Shown piece after piece: positions 8,542 through 17,122 of a DNA stretch of 64,000 nt. The DNA is from Hyphomicrobiales bacterium (GTDB taxonomy: Bacteria > Pseudomonadota > Alphaproteobacteria > Rhizobiales > Rhizobiaceae). A program made the translations under genes and the position numbers. Location of the stretch: positions 110,006 to 174,005 of the forward strand of contig UCKS01000032.1 of assembly GCA_900473045.1 (NCBI GenBank), written 5' to 3'. How positions within the stretch are numbered: position 1 is the stretch's first letter; each line of letters opens with the position of its first letter. The notes under the pieces were generated by a model. The model saw only the letters and a program-made list of their open reading frames with translations. It did not search any database and was not told the origin of the DNA.

Positions 8542-9771
8542 TCAGGACTTTGATCGTGTACGGGTAACGGTCACGAAATCCGTGCCGGCACCGGTTTCCT
8601 GGCCAAGCCCCATGTCGGAAATGGTCAGCGACGAGCCTTCCGCGAGCAGTTCCTCGATCCGCTGGCGCGTCTCCTCCGGAATCGTGATGCGGTCCAGCGT
8701 GCGTTGGGCGCCATTGAAGGCCGTCGGGTCTTCTTCGACGGTGATCCCGAGGCGTTTCTTCATCGGCCCTGGGAGCGCGTTTTCGAGCGTCATGGCGAAC
8801 CATTCGCCCTTGCCGGTGGCGGTGTTGATATCCTGAAACTGGAAGAAGTGGGTGCCGAGGGCGATCTCCGGCCTGTCGATCACCACCGGCGTCTCGAACA
8901 AGGGTTCAAAATCACGGCGGACGAGAAGCTGGCCGTTCGGAGGCTTGCCCTTGCCGGCCTTGGCATAGAGCGCTTCAACAAAGGCCGGGGTTGCCTTGCC
9001 ATCGACCGTCAGTTTTTCCGCAGTCTGGAACGCCTTGATGGCATCGATGGTCTGAGCGCCCGTGTAACCGTCGGCGAGGCCGGCGGCATAACCGAGTTGG
9101 TTGAGCAGGGTCTGCATATCCATAGTGTTTTCGCGCGTGCCGCGATGGGTGATCAACATCCGGATCGGCGGTAGCTTTTCCGTCTCGACAGCGGCCGGCT
9201 TTTGCGGTGCGGGCTCGATCGTGGCAACTTCGACAGATTGGGTGGGGACTTGTGAAACACTCGGCCGCAACGTCGCGTCCGAAAGCAGTTCCGGTTCTTT
9301 CCCCTTGGGCTGGAACAGGAACGAATCGGCGATCGCGACCGGCGTCAGCTGGCGATCAGAGATCAGCACATGCACACCCCGGCCGGTCATCTTGAACAGC
9401 TGTTTGGCAAAGGCGTCCGGCATCCGCACGCAGCCATGCGAGGCCGGGTAGCTTGGAACGTGATTGGAGGCGTGCAGCGCAATGCCCGACCAGGTCAGCC
9501 GTTGCATGAACGGCATCGGGGCGTTCGAGTAGATGTTCGACTTGTGGAACCGGCGTTTTTCCAGAATTGAAAAAATCCCTGTCGGCGTCGAATGACCGGC
9601 CTTGCCTGTCGAGACATTCGACGTGGCGATCACCGTATTGCCATCATACACCACCAGCGATTGCTGGTCTCTGGAAACGACGATCTGCAGGGGAGCCTGC
9701 TCGCCCGCAAACGCAACGCTGGCAGACAAAGCGAGGGCGAAGCCGAGACCAAATGTAAAACGCAAAACCAT
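8542..9771 (-). CDS. L,D-transpeptidase with peptidoglycan-binding domain
   Basis: Periplasmic enzyme predicted to make 3-3 peptidoglycan crosslinks or attach envelope proteins to peptidoglycan. The 409-residue product begins with a signal peptide (FTFGLGFALALSASVAFA, cleaved near residue 23). The YkuD catalytic domain runs from about residue 27 to 150, with His100 and the signature SHGCVRM, which supplies His112 and the nucleophile Cys114. A type-1 peptidoglycan-binding domain follows at about residues 220-285 (QTLLNQLGYAAGLADG). The last 130 residues have no recognised fold. A TTG at 9789 is in frame, but the ATG at 9771 gives a normal signal peptide. Polar-growing Rhizobiales carry many such enzymes. 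Confidence 0.88.
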   Translation of the reverse strand: MVLRFTFGLGFALALSASVAFAGEQAPLQIVVSRDQQSLVVYDGNTVIATSNVSTGKAGHSTPTGIFSILEKRRFHKSNIYSNAPMPFMQRLTWSGIALHASNHVPSYPASHGCVRMPDAFAKQLFKMTGRGVHVLISDRQLTPVAIADSFLFQPKGKEPELLSDATLRPSVSQVPTQSVEVATIEPAPQKPAAVETEKLPPIRMLITHRGTRENTMDMQTLLNQLGYAAGLADGYTGAQTIDAIKAFQTAEKLTVDGKATPAFVEALYAKAGKGKPPNGQLLVRRDFEPLFETPVVIDRPEIALGTHFFQFQDINTATGKGEWFAMTLENALPGPMKKRLGITVEEDPTAFNGAQRTLDRITIPEETRQRIEELLAEGSSLTISDMGLGQETGAGTDFVTVTRTRSKS

Positions 9772-9867
9772 GGGAACATCCGGACGCAAGAAACAGAAGA
9801 TCAGCCTAGCCTGAGAGATTTAAGGAAACTTTGCTGTTTCGCGCGGAACACGGGAATGTGAAGCCGG

Positions 9868-11157
9868 TTATTTTCGGCGATCCTTGCCGAACGTATAGCC
9901 GGTCTCGACCGTCGCCTTGCCGAACTTGTCGCGCAACGTGTTGATCGCGGCTTCCGCCGCCGCGCGCCGGGTTGCCTGCGTGTCGACGAGATCGGGTGGA
10001 TCGGCAAGGTCCGGGTTGGACAGGTCGGAGACGCCGATGCCGATCAGGCGGAATTTCGTGCCGTCGGTCTCCTTGTCCAGAAGCTGCATGCCGGTTCGAA
10101 AGATGCGGTCTGCAAGGCGGGTGGGGCTGTCGAGGCGGCGGTTGCGCGTCCGGCTCTTGAAATCGGCGGTCTTCAGCTTGAGCACCACAGTCTGGCCGGC
10201 AATGTTGGCCTTGCGCAGCCGGTGCGCCACCTGTTCGCTCAACCGGCGCAGATGCGTGACCAGATCGTCATAGTCGCAGAGATCGTCGTTGAACGTGGTT
10301 TCCGATGAAACGCTCTTGGCTTCCCCGTCGATCTCGACGGTGCGCTCGTCCTGGCCGCGCGATAGCCGGTAGAGGCGCTGGCCCATCGTGCCATAGCGCT
10401 TCATCAGGTCGGTTTCGTCCATTGTCTGCAACTGGCCTATGGTGCGGATGCCATCGCGCTCCAAGGTCGCCGCGAAGGCCTTTCCGACGCCCCAGATCAG
10501 CGTCACCGACCGGTCTTTGAGAAAATCCAGCGCCTCTGCTGCGCCGATTATCGAAAAGCCGCGCGGCTTTTGCAGATCTGACGCCACCTTGGCAAGAAAC
10601 TTGCAATAGGACAGGCCAACTGAAACCGTAATGCCGATCTCCTGTTCGACCCTTCGGGCGAATTTGGCCAATGTGCGGGCAGGCGGATCGTGATGCAGGC
10701 GCTCGGTGCCCCTCAGTTCCAGAAATGCCTCATCGATCGACAGCGGCTGGACCAGTGGCGTCAGCTCCTGCATCAGCATGCGCACCTGGCGCCCGACCCG
10801 CACATATTTTTCCATGTCCGGCTTGATGACGATGGCCTGCGGACAGGCCTCCAGTGCCTTGAACATCGGCATGGCGGAGCGGACACCGTGGATGCGGGCG
10901 ATATAGCAGGCGGTGGAGACGACGCCGCGCCTGCCGCCACCGATGATCACCGGCTTGTCGGCAAGCTCCGGATTGTCGCGTTTTTCCACCGAGGCATAGA
11001 AGGCGTCGCAATCGATATGGGCGAGCGTCAGCTGATAGAGTTCGGAATGATAGAGCAGGCGCGGGCTACCGCAGGCCCGGCAACGGCGAATGCCGGCCGG
11101 TTGGCCCGTGAGACAGTCTCGGCAAAACCCTGGAAATTGCTGCGCGTCTGTTTGCAT
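9868..11157 (-). CDS. dinB: DNA polymerase IV (DinB) with N-terminal zinc finger
   Basis: Y-family translesion polymerase. An N-terminal Cys4 module (Cys12, Cys15, Cys26, Cys29) of about 35 residues, absent from E. coli DinB, precedes the palm domain. Catalytic residues are visible: Asp49 in [10 protein letters not shown] and Asp142-Glu143 in [10 protein letters not shown]. The thumb and little-finger domains fill residues 190-400; the basic C-terminus ends in GKDRRK. No ribosome-binding site lies before the ATG, and the LexA box ends only seven bases upstream, so the transcript leader must be short; initiation may be close to leaderless. The LexA operator and promoter at 11164-11213 mark it as an SOS gene. 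Confidence 0.93.
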   Translation of the reverse strand: MQTDAQQFPGFCRDCLTGQPAGIRRCRACGSPRLLYHSELYQLTLAHIDCDAFYASVEKRDNPELADKPVIIGGGRRGVVSTACYIARIHGVRSAMPMFKALEACPQAIVIKPDMEKYVRVGRQVRMLMQELTPLVQPLSIDEAFLELRGTERLHHDPPARTLAKFARRVEQEIGITVSVGLSYCKFLAKVASDLQKPRGFSIIGAAEALDFLKDRSVTLIWGVGKAFAATLERDGIRTIGQLQTMDETDLMKRYGTMGQRLYRLSRGQDERTVEIDGEAKSVSSETTFNDDLCDYDDLVTHLRRLSEQVAHRLRKANIAGQTVVLKLKTADFKSRTRNRRLDSPTRLADRIFRTGMQLLDKETDGTKFRLIGIGVSDLSNPDLADPPDLVDTQATRRAAAEAAINTLRDKFGKATVETGYTFGKDRRK

Positions 11158-11163
11158 CGATCA

Positions 11164-11213
11164 GAACAAAAGTTGAACATTTTCACGATACGCCCTAAAC
11201 TGACGAGTCTCAA
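11164..11213 (-). promoter_or_regulatory. dinB promoter with LexA box
   Basis: GAAC-AAAAGTT-GAAC at 11164-11178 (plus-strand reading) is a perfect Rhizobiales LexA operator. On the minus strand a -35 TTGAGA (11208-11213) and a -10 TATCGT (11185-11190) are separated by exactly 17 bp, so the operator lies just after the -10 box and over the expected transcription start. Repression by LexA is inferred from the consensus and position. Confidence 0.88.
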
Positions 11214-11299
11214 GGCAATGAAAGGCGATCTTGATGACCTTCCCAGGAAAGGTGAGCATGAGCGATCTTTTTGCCCGGAATTGGTTTGCCGGCCGCCGC

Positions 11300-11941
11300 T
11301 CAGCGCAAAAGGTGCGTGCGGATGATCGTGGCGACATCCGTCCAGCTGTCCGCCTTGGTGATACCGTCGCCCGGATCCGGCGCCATCGCACGGAATTGAG
11401 CGTTCGCCATCAGGTTGATCAGCAGGCAATCCGGCGTATGGGTCTGAACGGACTGCAGATTGCGCAGGATATCGTCGATGAACACCAGCGGCACATCCCG
11501 GGCATCGTGCAGGCGCTTGATGATCGGTCCCTTGGGCTCCTCGCTGGCCAGCAGTGGATAATGCAGATGATGGCGATCGAGCAGTGCCCGGCGCACGCCG
11601 CTGTGACGTGGCGGCATCGCGGTCAGGAAGATGATATCGGCTTCAGTGGAGAGTGCGGCCAAAGTATCGACAACGCGATCGGCGGGCATCTGCCATTGGT
11701 CCTGCAACCGGAAGAATGTCTCCAGCAGATCGCTCGTCGTCGCGTCCTCCACCGGCAGACCAGTGTCGAGATCGACGATATTGCCGTTCAGGCGGAAGGA
11801 ACGGGGCAAAAGATCACGGCCGGACGAACGCAGGAAATTGCGGAACGGGGTCAGGAATTCGAGCACCACTTCGTCGATGTCGCAAACGATCAACGGCCGG
11901 TCCGCCAAGTGGATGTGATTGAGATCGAGGGTATCCGCCAC
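11300..11941 (-). CDS. HAD-superfamily-like protein
   Basis: A 213-residue cytoplasmic protein. LIVCDIDEVV near the N-terminus supplies the two HAD-type aspartates (Asp21, Asp23), FLTAMPPR around residue 105 fits motif II (a conserved Thr after hydrophobic residues), and EEPKGPII followed by VFIDDI supplies the lysine and paired acidic residues of motifs III and IV. This suggests a phosphatase or related hydrolase; the substrate is unknown. The GTG at 11941 is chosen as start because it follows the DUF3572 stop by two bases and places the HAD motif at the usual distance. It forms a two-gene unit with the DUF3572 gene and ends 143 bp before dinB. Confidence 0.72.
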   Translation of the reverse strand: MADTLDLNHIHLADRPLIVCDIDEVVLEFLTPFRNFLRSSGRDLLPRSFRLNGNIVDLDTGLPVEDATTSDLLETFFRLQDQWQMPADRVVDTLAALSTEADIIFLTAMPPRHSGVRRALLDRHHLHYPLLASEEPKGPIIKRLHDARDVPLVFIDDILRNLQSVQTHTPDCLLINLMANAQFRAMAPDPGDGITKADSWTDVATIIRTHLLR

Positions 11942-11943
11942 TG

Positions 11944-12222
11944 TCAGAAATCCCCAGGGTTGTCCGGGCCCGACAGGATCGCATGGGCGCGCACCACATC
12001 CTCGGGCCGCGTGCCGGTCGCCTCGCAAAAGGCCATGAGGGTCGGCTCATGGCCCATCAGGAAATCGACGACGCCGGCCAGGAAACCGGGGTCAGCGGCG
12101 GCGTGGCGCATGGATGTTGGATCCGTGCCCGTCAATGCCAGGAAACGTCCGAGCAGTTCCGGCTCGTTTGCAAGCCAGCCGAGGATGGCAATCGCTGTTT
12201 CTTCGGATGGGGTCACGTCCAT
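11944..12222 (-). CDS. DUF3572 family protein
   Basis: A 92-residue, mostly alpha-helical protein. The pattern [39 protein letters not shown] and FCEATG matches the alphaproteobacterial family DUF3572, which has no established function. AAGGAC stands just before the ATG. The HAD-like gene starts two bases after this stop, so the two are surely co-transcribed. It is divergent from divK with a 158-bp shared upstream region, the same arrangement seen in rhizobial chromosomes; any link to cell-cycle control is only positional. Confidence 0.8.
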   Translation of the reverse strand: MDVTPSEETAIAILGWLANEPELLGRFLALTGTDPTSMRHAAADPGFLAGVVDFLMGHEPTLMAFCEATGTRPEDVVRAHAILSGPDNPGDF

Positions 12223-12380
12223 TCGTCCTTATTGCATGCCGGTATTTTTTTACGGAATATTACCGGTTCTTCAACCAAATCGCTGTAACTTCAAGCTTCC
12301 GGGGCCATGAGACCAACCGCGCCGCAACTTATAGCGATGCGACGGCCATGCAAGCCGGAACCGCAAATCAAGGGATCGAA

Positions 12381-12752
12381 ATGCCCAAACAGGTTATGAT
12401 TGTTGAAGACAATGAGCTGAACATGAAGCTCTTTCGTGACCTGATCGAGGCATCCGGGTACACGACGATTCAAACCCGAAATGGTATGGAAGCCCTTGAT
12501 CTTGCACGCAAACATCGGCCTGACCTGATCCTTATGGACATCCAGCTTCCGGAGGTTTCCGGTCTTGAGGTGACCAAATGGCTGAAGGAAGACGACGAAT
12601 TGCACGTCATCCCGGTGATCGCCGTTACGGCCTTTGCGATGAAGGGTGACGAAGAACGCATACGGCAGGGGGGCTGCGAAGCCTATGTTTCCAAGCCGAT
12701 CTCGGTGCCGAAATTTATTGAGACGATCAAGACTTATTTGGGCGATGCCTGA
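12381..12752 (+). CDS. divK: Single-domain response regulator DivK
   Basis: Cell-cycle regulator that controls the DivJ/PleC kinases and through them CtrA activity. The 123-residue protein is a lone receiver domain with the acidic pocket Glu9-Asp10, phosphoacceptor Asp53 ([10 protein letters not shown]), a switch Thr in [10 protein letters not shown] and Lys in SKPI. The frame is open to 12114, but the ATG at 12381 is preceded by AAGGGA and gives the canonical start [15 protein letters not shown]. pleD follows 115 bp downstream, the conserved alphaproteobacterial pair. Confidence 0.96.
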   Translation: MPKQVMIVEDNELNMKLFRDLIEASGYTTIQTRNGMEALDLARKHRPDLILMDIQLPEVSGLEVTKWLKEDDELHVIPVIAVTAFAMKGDEERIRQGGCEAYVSKPISVPKFIETIKTYLGDA

Positions 12753-12867
12753 TGCAATGCGAGGAGGTCCGCCAGGGACGTTCCTCAACGATATTCTTGC
12801 GCGTGAACTGAAAATTGAAAGTTGAATTCGCTTTCTGGTTCAGGCGCTTATTGGCAGGAAAGATTGC

Positions 12868-14235
12868 ATGACTGCACGGATCCTTGTCGTTGATGACATC
12901 CCGGCCAACGTCAAGTTGCTCGAGGCGCGTCTCGTGGCGGAGTATTTTGACGTCCTGACAGCGGCAGATGGCTATGAGGCTTTGGCGATCTGCGAAAAGC
13001 AGCCGGTCGATCTCATCCTGCTCGATATCATGATGCCGGGGATCGACGGGTTCGAAGTCTGCGAACGTCTGAAGTCGAACCCGCGCACCGCGCATATTCC
13101 CGTCGTCATGGTCACTGCACTTGATCAACCATCGGATCGGGTGAGGGGGCTGAAAGCCGGCGCCGACGATTTTCTGACCAAGCCCGTCAACGACCTGCAG
13201 CTGATGTCGCGCGTCAAAAGCCTGGTTCGGCTGAAGAATGTCAGCGACGAACTGCGCCTTCGCGCCGAAACCGCCCATAATGTCGGCCTGCAGGATATGA
13301 CCTCGACGGACCGGCCGGACGAGTTCGGCAATGTCCTGCTTGTCGATGGCAGGGGAAGCTCGCAGGAGCGCATCATCCGGGCCCTGAAGCCGGTCGCGGA
13401 AGTGACGGCCATGTCGGATCCGCAGGCAGCCTTGTTCGAGGCGGCCGAAAACAGTTTCGATCTGGTCATCGTCAATTCCAATTTCGACGACTACGATCCG
13501 TTGCGGCTCTGCTCGCAACTGCGCTCGCTGGAGCGCACGCGCTATATTCCGCTGCTCATCATTGCCGAACAGGGGCATGACGAGATGGTGGTTCGCGCGC
13601 TCGACCTTGGCGTCACCGACTATCTGATGCGGCCGGTCGATCCGAACGAACTGGTTGCCCGCAGCCTGACGCAGATTCGCCGCAAGCACTGCAATGACCG
13701 GCTGCGCGCCAGCGTCAAGCAGACGATCGAGCTGGCGGTGACGGACGGGCTGACCGGCCTGCACAATCGCCGCTATCTCGATAACCATCTGAAGCTGCTG
13801 ATCGACCGCGCCCTTGCGCGCGGCCGGCCGCTGTCGATCTGCATCACCGATATCGATCGCTTCAAGAGTGTCAACGATACCTATGGTCATGATGCCGGTG
13901 ACGAAGTGCTGCGGGATTTTGCCCATCGCGTCCGCTCGACGGTGCGTGGCGCCGACCTTGCCTGCCGGTTTGGCGGCGAGGAGTTCGTCGTCGTGATGCC
14001 GGACACGCCGGCCGACGCGGCAGCAGCCATTGCCGAGCGCCTGCGCACCATTGTCGAAGACAGGAGTTTCGCTCTGCCGAATTCCGATACACCGCTGTCG
14101 ATCACCGCGTCGCTGGGTATCGCGACACTGAACCCCGAAGGTGATACGCCGGAGGCTCTGTTAAAACGTGCGGATACGGCGCTCTATCAAGCCAAGAACA
14201 ATGGCCGCAACCAGGTGGTTGCTGCCGCTGCGTGA
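12868..14235 (+). CDS. pleD: Diguanylate cyclase response regulator PleD
   Basis: Makes cyclic di-GMP on phosphorylation and drives the motile-to-sessile (pole remodelling) step of the cell cycle. The 455-residue protein has receiver domain 1 (Asp9, Asp10, phosphoacceptor Asp53 in LLDIMMPG), a second receiver lacking the usual phosphoacceptor context (about residues 155-275), and a GGDEF domain with active-site RFGGEEF near residue 370. An allosteric inhibition site RxxD (RGAD) sits five residues before GGEEF, so product inhibition is expected. AGGAAAG precedes the ATG. It is downstream of divK on the same strand and is followed by a long gene-free region. Confidence 0.96.
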   Translation: MTARILVVDDIPANVKLLEARLVAEYFDVLTAADGYEALAICEKQPVDLILLDIMMPGIDGFEVCERLKSNPRTAHIPVVMVTALDQPSDRVRGLKAGADDFLTKPVNDLQLMSRVKSLVRLKNVSDELRLRAETAHNVGLQDMTSTDRPDEFGNVLLVDGRGSSQERIIRALKPVAEVTAMSDPQAALFEAAENSFDLVIVNSNFDDYDPLRLCSQLRSLERTRYIPLLIIAEQGHDEMVVRALDLGVTDYLMRPVDPNELVARSLTQIRRKHCNDRLRASVKQTIELAVTDGLTGLHNRRYLDNHLKLLIDRALARGRPLSICITDIDRFKSVNDTYGHDAGDEVLRDFAHRVRSTVRGADLACRFGGEEFVVVMPDTPADAAAAIAERLRTIVEDRSFALPNSDTPLSITASLGIATLNPEGDTPEALLKRADTALYQAKNNGRNQVVAAAA

Positions 14236-14580
14236 GTCGGATGTGAGCGGGGTATCTCGCTCTTAGGAGGTTTTTCCACAGGAAAAAGACAGGCCTGTTC
14301 CGACGGCGTTATAAGTTAAACGGAAGGCGTGCTCTCGAGCGCATTATCGTGCAAAGGTAGTTAATTTGAAGCGTAATTCTTGCTACGCAGACGGGAAAAA
14401 TTGCAGGTAACTTTTAGTATTTTGAAATAATATAAATAAATCAAATATTTAAATATTTCGATTGCCTTAATGAAGCATTTCGCATTGCCATTTCGTCATT
14501 CTGTGAAAAAGTAATACTTCTTTTTTAAAGCAATCTTTGAAGGATCGGCTTGCCGTAGAATCAGCGCTGGATTGTCTATT
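14236..14580. other. AT-rich gene-free region after pleD
   Basis: No credible coding frame. A TAGGAGGT at 14264-14271 looks like a ribosome-binding site but no start codon follows at a usable distance; the sequence after it can fold (TTTTTCC-ACA-GGAAAAA). From about 14390 to 14560 the DNA is strikingly AT-rich against a GC-rich background, with long A/T runs around 14420-14460. This could be a promoter or nucleoid-protein binding region for the small RNA downstream, or relict sequence. Confidence 0.5.
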
Positions 14581-14605
14581 AGGCATGGTTAATTTAACCA
14601 TGCCT
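14581..14605. repeat. Perfect 25-nt palindrome (12-bp arms)
   Basis: AGGCATGGTTAA and TTAACCATGCCT are exact reverse complements around one central base. A single protein-binding operator is the most natural reading. It stands about 85-110 bp before the predicted small RNA at 14690 and at the edge of the AT-rich stretch. No T-run follows it on either strand, so it is not a terminator. Confidence 0.75.
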
Positions 14606-14689
14606 TGGTGCTGTTGTGCGCCGTAGTTAAGAATCCATTGATTTTTTTTTATTTTCAGTCAATTCTCCTAGGCAAGGGAGAAGCAACTC

Positions 14690-14841
14690 CCATCAGTTAC
14701 CCCATGATGTCAGGTCCGCCGCATCTCCTGGGTCGTGGGGTTTGTCGGCTGATTTGTTGCCAATGCGGTTCCTCGTGCCGCGGTTGCAGTCAGCCGACGC
14801 CCATTGAAACGCCGTCCCTGTCATGGGGGCGGCGTTTTTTG
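14690..14841 (+). ncRNA. Candidate trans-acting small RNA with three hairpins
   Basis: Three consecutive structures can be drawn. Hairpin 1 pairs ACCCCATGA (14699-14707) with TCGTGGGGT (14733-14741), nine pairs with one wobble, enclosing an inner CAGG/CCTG stem. Hairpin 2 pairs GTCGGCTGA (14744-14752) with TCAGCCGAC (14790-14798), nine perfect pairs, with an inner GCGG/CCGC stem that exposes a TTCCTCGTG loop. Hairpin 3 is a Rho-independent terminator. CTCCCA just before hairpin 1 and the CCTC loop resemble the anti-Shine-Dalgarno motifs of alphaproteobacterial regulatory RNAs. No protein gene ends here on this strand and the next gene is antisense. The 5' end is estimated. Confidence 0.65.
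14808..14840 (+). terminator. Rho-independent terminator of the small RNA
   Basis: AACGCCG (14808-14814) pairs with CGGCGTT (14830-14836), extended inward by CCC/GGG, and is followed by six T residues. The only plus-strand transcript it can end is the predicted small RNA or a pleD read-through. Confidence 0.85.
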
Positions 14842-14893
14842 TTTGATCCAATCCCAGCGGATTGCGGCGGCACCCACGCCAAAAAACCACAAG

Positions 14894-14926
14894 AAAAAAG
14901 GCGCCAGGCTTGTCAGCCGGCGCCTT
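14894..14926 (-). terminator. Rho-independent terminator of rpmG
   Basis: On the minus strand GGCGCC-GGC and GCC-T-GGCGCC form a GC-rich hairpin followed by a run of T residues, 26 bp after the rpmG stop. It faces the small RNA terminator, so the two convergent transcripts are insulated. Confidence 0.88.
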
Positions 14927-14951
14927 CATATTCCGCAAGAAATACCAGATC

Positions 14952-15119
14952 TTACTTGATCTTGGTTTCCTTGAATTCGACGTGCTTGCGTACGACCGGA
15001 TCGTACTTGGTGAAGGACATCTTGTCCGTCTTCGTGCGGCTGTTCTTCGAGGTCACGTAGAAAGTACCTGTGTCGGCCGTCGACAGCAGCTTGATCTTGA
15101 TTTTTGCAGCTTTCGCCAT
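14952..15119 (-). CDS. rpmG: 50S ribosomal protein L33 (zinc-independent form)
   Basis: A 55-residue ribosomal protein with the expected start [20 protein letters not shown] and the conserved block [18 protein letters not shown]. It has no cysteines, so it is the C-minus form that does not need zinc. The frame is open to 15179, but the ATG at 15119 after AGGACG is the standard start. It is a single-gene unit ended by a strong terminator; its upstream neighbour on the strand is the MFS gene, 94 bp away. Confidence 0.97.
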   Translation of the reverse strand: MAKAAKIKIKLLSTADTGTFYVTSKNSRTKTDKMSFTKYDPVVRKHVEFKETKIK

Positions 15120-15213
15120 GGTCGTCCTGCCTTTACAAAAAAACAAAGCCGCGCACTTCCAAGGGAAGGGTCCCGGCAAACTTGGCGCGAAACTACAAAT
15201 CGCGCCCGAAAAG

Positions 15214-16398
15214 TCAAGTCCGTTTTGGATTGAAAACGATTCTCACCACGGAAAGTATCACATAAAGCCCGAAGAATCCGGCGATTGCCCAGGCAAAGCC
15301 GTTATTCCCCGAAATATCCATGGCGGCGCCGATCACCTGGGGACCTGCCACCGTTCCGACCGCATAGGAGAAGATGAAGGCGGCATTGGCGGCAGCAAGG
15401 TCGGCGCCGGTGAGGCGGGAGCCAAGATGGCTCAGCCCGACCGTGTAGAGGCCAGCGACGCTTCCGCCCCAGAACAACAGCACGATGGCCATCAGCCACC
15501 AGTTGCCCTGCAGAAGCGGCAGGCAGAGCGCTCCGATCAAGCCCACGACGGTCATCAAGGCCAGCAGATTGCGCCGGTCCTTGATGCGGTCTGACAGCAG
15601 GCCCAGCGGAATTTGAAAAATCACGTTGCCGATACCCATGACGGTCAAAAGCAGGGCGGCTTGCGATTCGGTGAAGCCGCTGCGCGTTCCGTAGATCGGG
15701 AAGAGCGACAGGCCACCTGATTCGACAGCGCCGAAAATGAACACGGCTGCGGTGGCGGTGGGCACTAGGAAAATGTAGCGCATGAAATGCAGCTCGGGTT
15801 TTTCGTCCAGCACCGGGCTTTCATTGCGGGCAAGGAAGATCGGTATGGCTGCCAAAAGAATGACGCTGGCACCGAAGGCGAACGGCAGGATCCCTTCGCT
15901 GCCGAGGATGGAGAAGAGCAGGGGGCCTGCCGCGAAGCCAAGCGACAGGACTGTGCCATAGATGCCGAGAACGAGCCCGCGCCGTTTCGGTGGGGCCGTG
16001 GCGTTGATCCAGAATTCGGAGAGAACGAACAGCACGGTGATGGCGCCGTGAAAGACGACGCGCAGCGGAAACCACAGCAAGAAATTTTCGATGTAATAGA
16101 AGCCGAGTGCGCTGATCGCGGCAAAGACAATAGCGAGCAGCATCGTATTGGCGACGCCGAAACGGTGGGCGATCTTTGCCGTGACGGTTGCTGCCGCCAT
16201 CGAGGCAAGACCTGCCATCGCCGAATTCAGGCCGATCATCGTCGATGAGATACCGCGCTTTTCCATGATGATGCTGAGCAGCGGCAGGCCGAGGCCGATA
16301 GCGATGCCAACGGCCGAGATGGCGGCAATGGCAGCAATCAGCGATGGCCAGTGTATTTCCTCAACCGGCGCAGGCGTGCCGGACGGCGGCTGTGACAT
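15214..16398 (-). CDS. MFS transporter, 12 membrane segments
   Basis: A 394-residue major facilitator superfamily permease. Hydrophobic segments alternate through the protein with two six-helix halves; a short charged loop between segments 2 and 3 ([11 protein letters not shown]) and its counterpart in the second half ([12 protein letters not shown]) match MFS loop motifs. The N-terminal half resembles the YcaD/tetracycline-resistance-like group, but the substrate cannot be told. The ATG at 16398 is preferred (GGGAA nine bases upstream) over in-frame starts that lie inside the NUDIX gene. It begins 13 bp after the NUDIX stop and ends the topA-rnr-DUF983-NUDIX-MFS series. Confidence 0.85.
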   Translation of the reverse strand: MSQPPSGTPAPVEEIHWPSLIAAIAAISAVGIAIGLGLPLLSIIMEKRGISSTMIGLNSAMAGLASMAAATVTAKIAHRFGVANTMLLAIVFAAISALGFYYIENFLLWFPLRVVFHGAITVLFVLSEFWINATAPPKRRGLVLGIYGTVLSLGFAAGPLLFSILGSEGILPFAFGASVILLAAIPIFLARNESPVLDEKPELHFMRYIFLVPTATAAVFIFGAVESGGLSLFPIYGTRSGFTESQAALLLTVMGIGNVIFQIPLGLLSDRIKDRRNLLALMTVVGLIGALCLPLLQGNWWLMAIVLLFWGGSVAGLYTVGLSHLGSRLTGADLAAANAAFIFSYAVGTVAGPQVIGAAMDISGNNGFAWAIAGFFGLYVILSVVRIVFNPKRT

Positions 16399-16411
16399 GC
16401 AATGCAATTCC

Positions 16412-17122
16412 CTAAAGGAGGTCGCGGACGAATCGCCCATGACGCGTGTAGTAGAACGGTACCGGTCTCCCAAAAGGCAGAGATGCGTCGGATTGAAGGC
16501 TTGCCCTCAAATCGGCAAGGATGATGCCGGTAATGTCCGGTAATTGCACCGCCGAAACATCATGGACATCAATCCATCTCAAATCTTCGAGCTCCCGGCT
16601 GTCGCGGATATCGCCCGGATCGACACCCGCTTCGTCCGTGAACTGGGCGAAGAAATGGGTATCGAAACGGCGCGGATGTCCCGGCGGCGTTATCGCCCGT
16701 GCCATATAGCGCAAGTTTGTCAGATCGGGAAGGAAAGGTAACAGAGTGTTTCCGGAGTTTTTGGAACCGATCGCGATATTTGCCTCTTCGTGCAATTCGC
16801 GAATGGCCGCAAGCGCAATAGCCCGCAGCCGGCTTTCGGAGGCCGAGTGCTTGTAAGCGGTTTTCAGGCGCTCGAGGACGGCGGGATTGATATCGCCACT
16901 GAATGAGAGCCGGTGGTCGTTCCTGTCCCTGCGTCCGCCTGGAAAGACGTGCAGGTTCGGCATGAAGACATGCGCTTTGTTGCGCCGGCCGACGAGAACG
17001 CGCACGCAATCCTGCGAGCGGTCGAGCAGCATGATCGACGCGGCTTCACGAGGCCGCGTCGAGCGCACTTTGATACGATCGAGGGGAGAGCCGTCGGCCG
17101 GCCCGTCACCGCTGGCCGTCAC
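16412..17122 (-). CDS. NUDIX hydrolase with an interrupted Nudix box
   Basis: A 236-residue predicted pyrophosphohydrolase of nucleotide derivatives. The start of the Nudix motif (HVFPGGRRD) and its catalytic end (AIRELHEEANI) are separated by roughly 40 residues, the insertion pattern seen in NUDT7/NUDT19-type enzymes that act on CoA or related compounds; the substrate here is not known. The start is a GTG whose GTGA overlaps the DUF983 stop codon, a typical translational coupling. A long upstream extension of the frame runs antiparallel to nothing useful and lies inside DUF983, so it was not used. Confidence 0.82.
   Translation of the reverse strand: MTASGDGPADGSPLDRIKVRSTRPREAASIMLLDRSQDCVRVLVGRRNKAHVFMPNLHVFPGGRRDRNDHRLSFSGDINPAVLERLKTAYKHSASESRLRAIALAAIRELHEEANIAIGSKNSGNTLLPFLPDLTNLRYMARAITPPGHPRRFDTHFFAQFTDEAGVDPGDIRDSRELEDLRWIDVHDVSAVQLPDITGIILADLRASLQSDASLPFGRPVPFYYTRHGRFVRDLL

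Noticed and set aside
14264..14271. TAGGAGGT as the ribosome-binding site of a small gene
   Set aside because: No ATG, GTG or TTG lies within the next 4-15 bases, and the following sequence folds as a short hairpin.
14605..15060. Plus-strand open frame across the pleD-rpmG region
   Set aside because: It would run through a Rho-independent terminator and then antisense to rpmG, with no ribosome-binding site; the RNA hairpins explain this stretch better.
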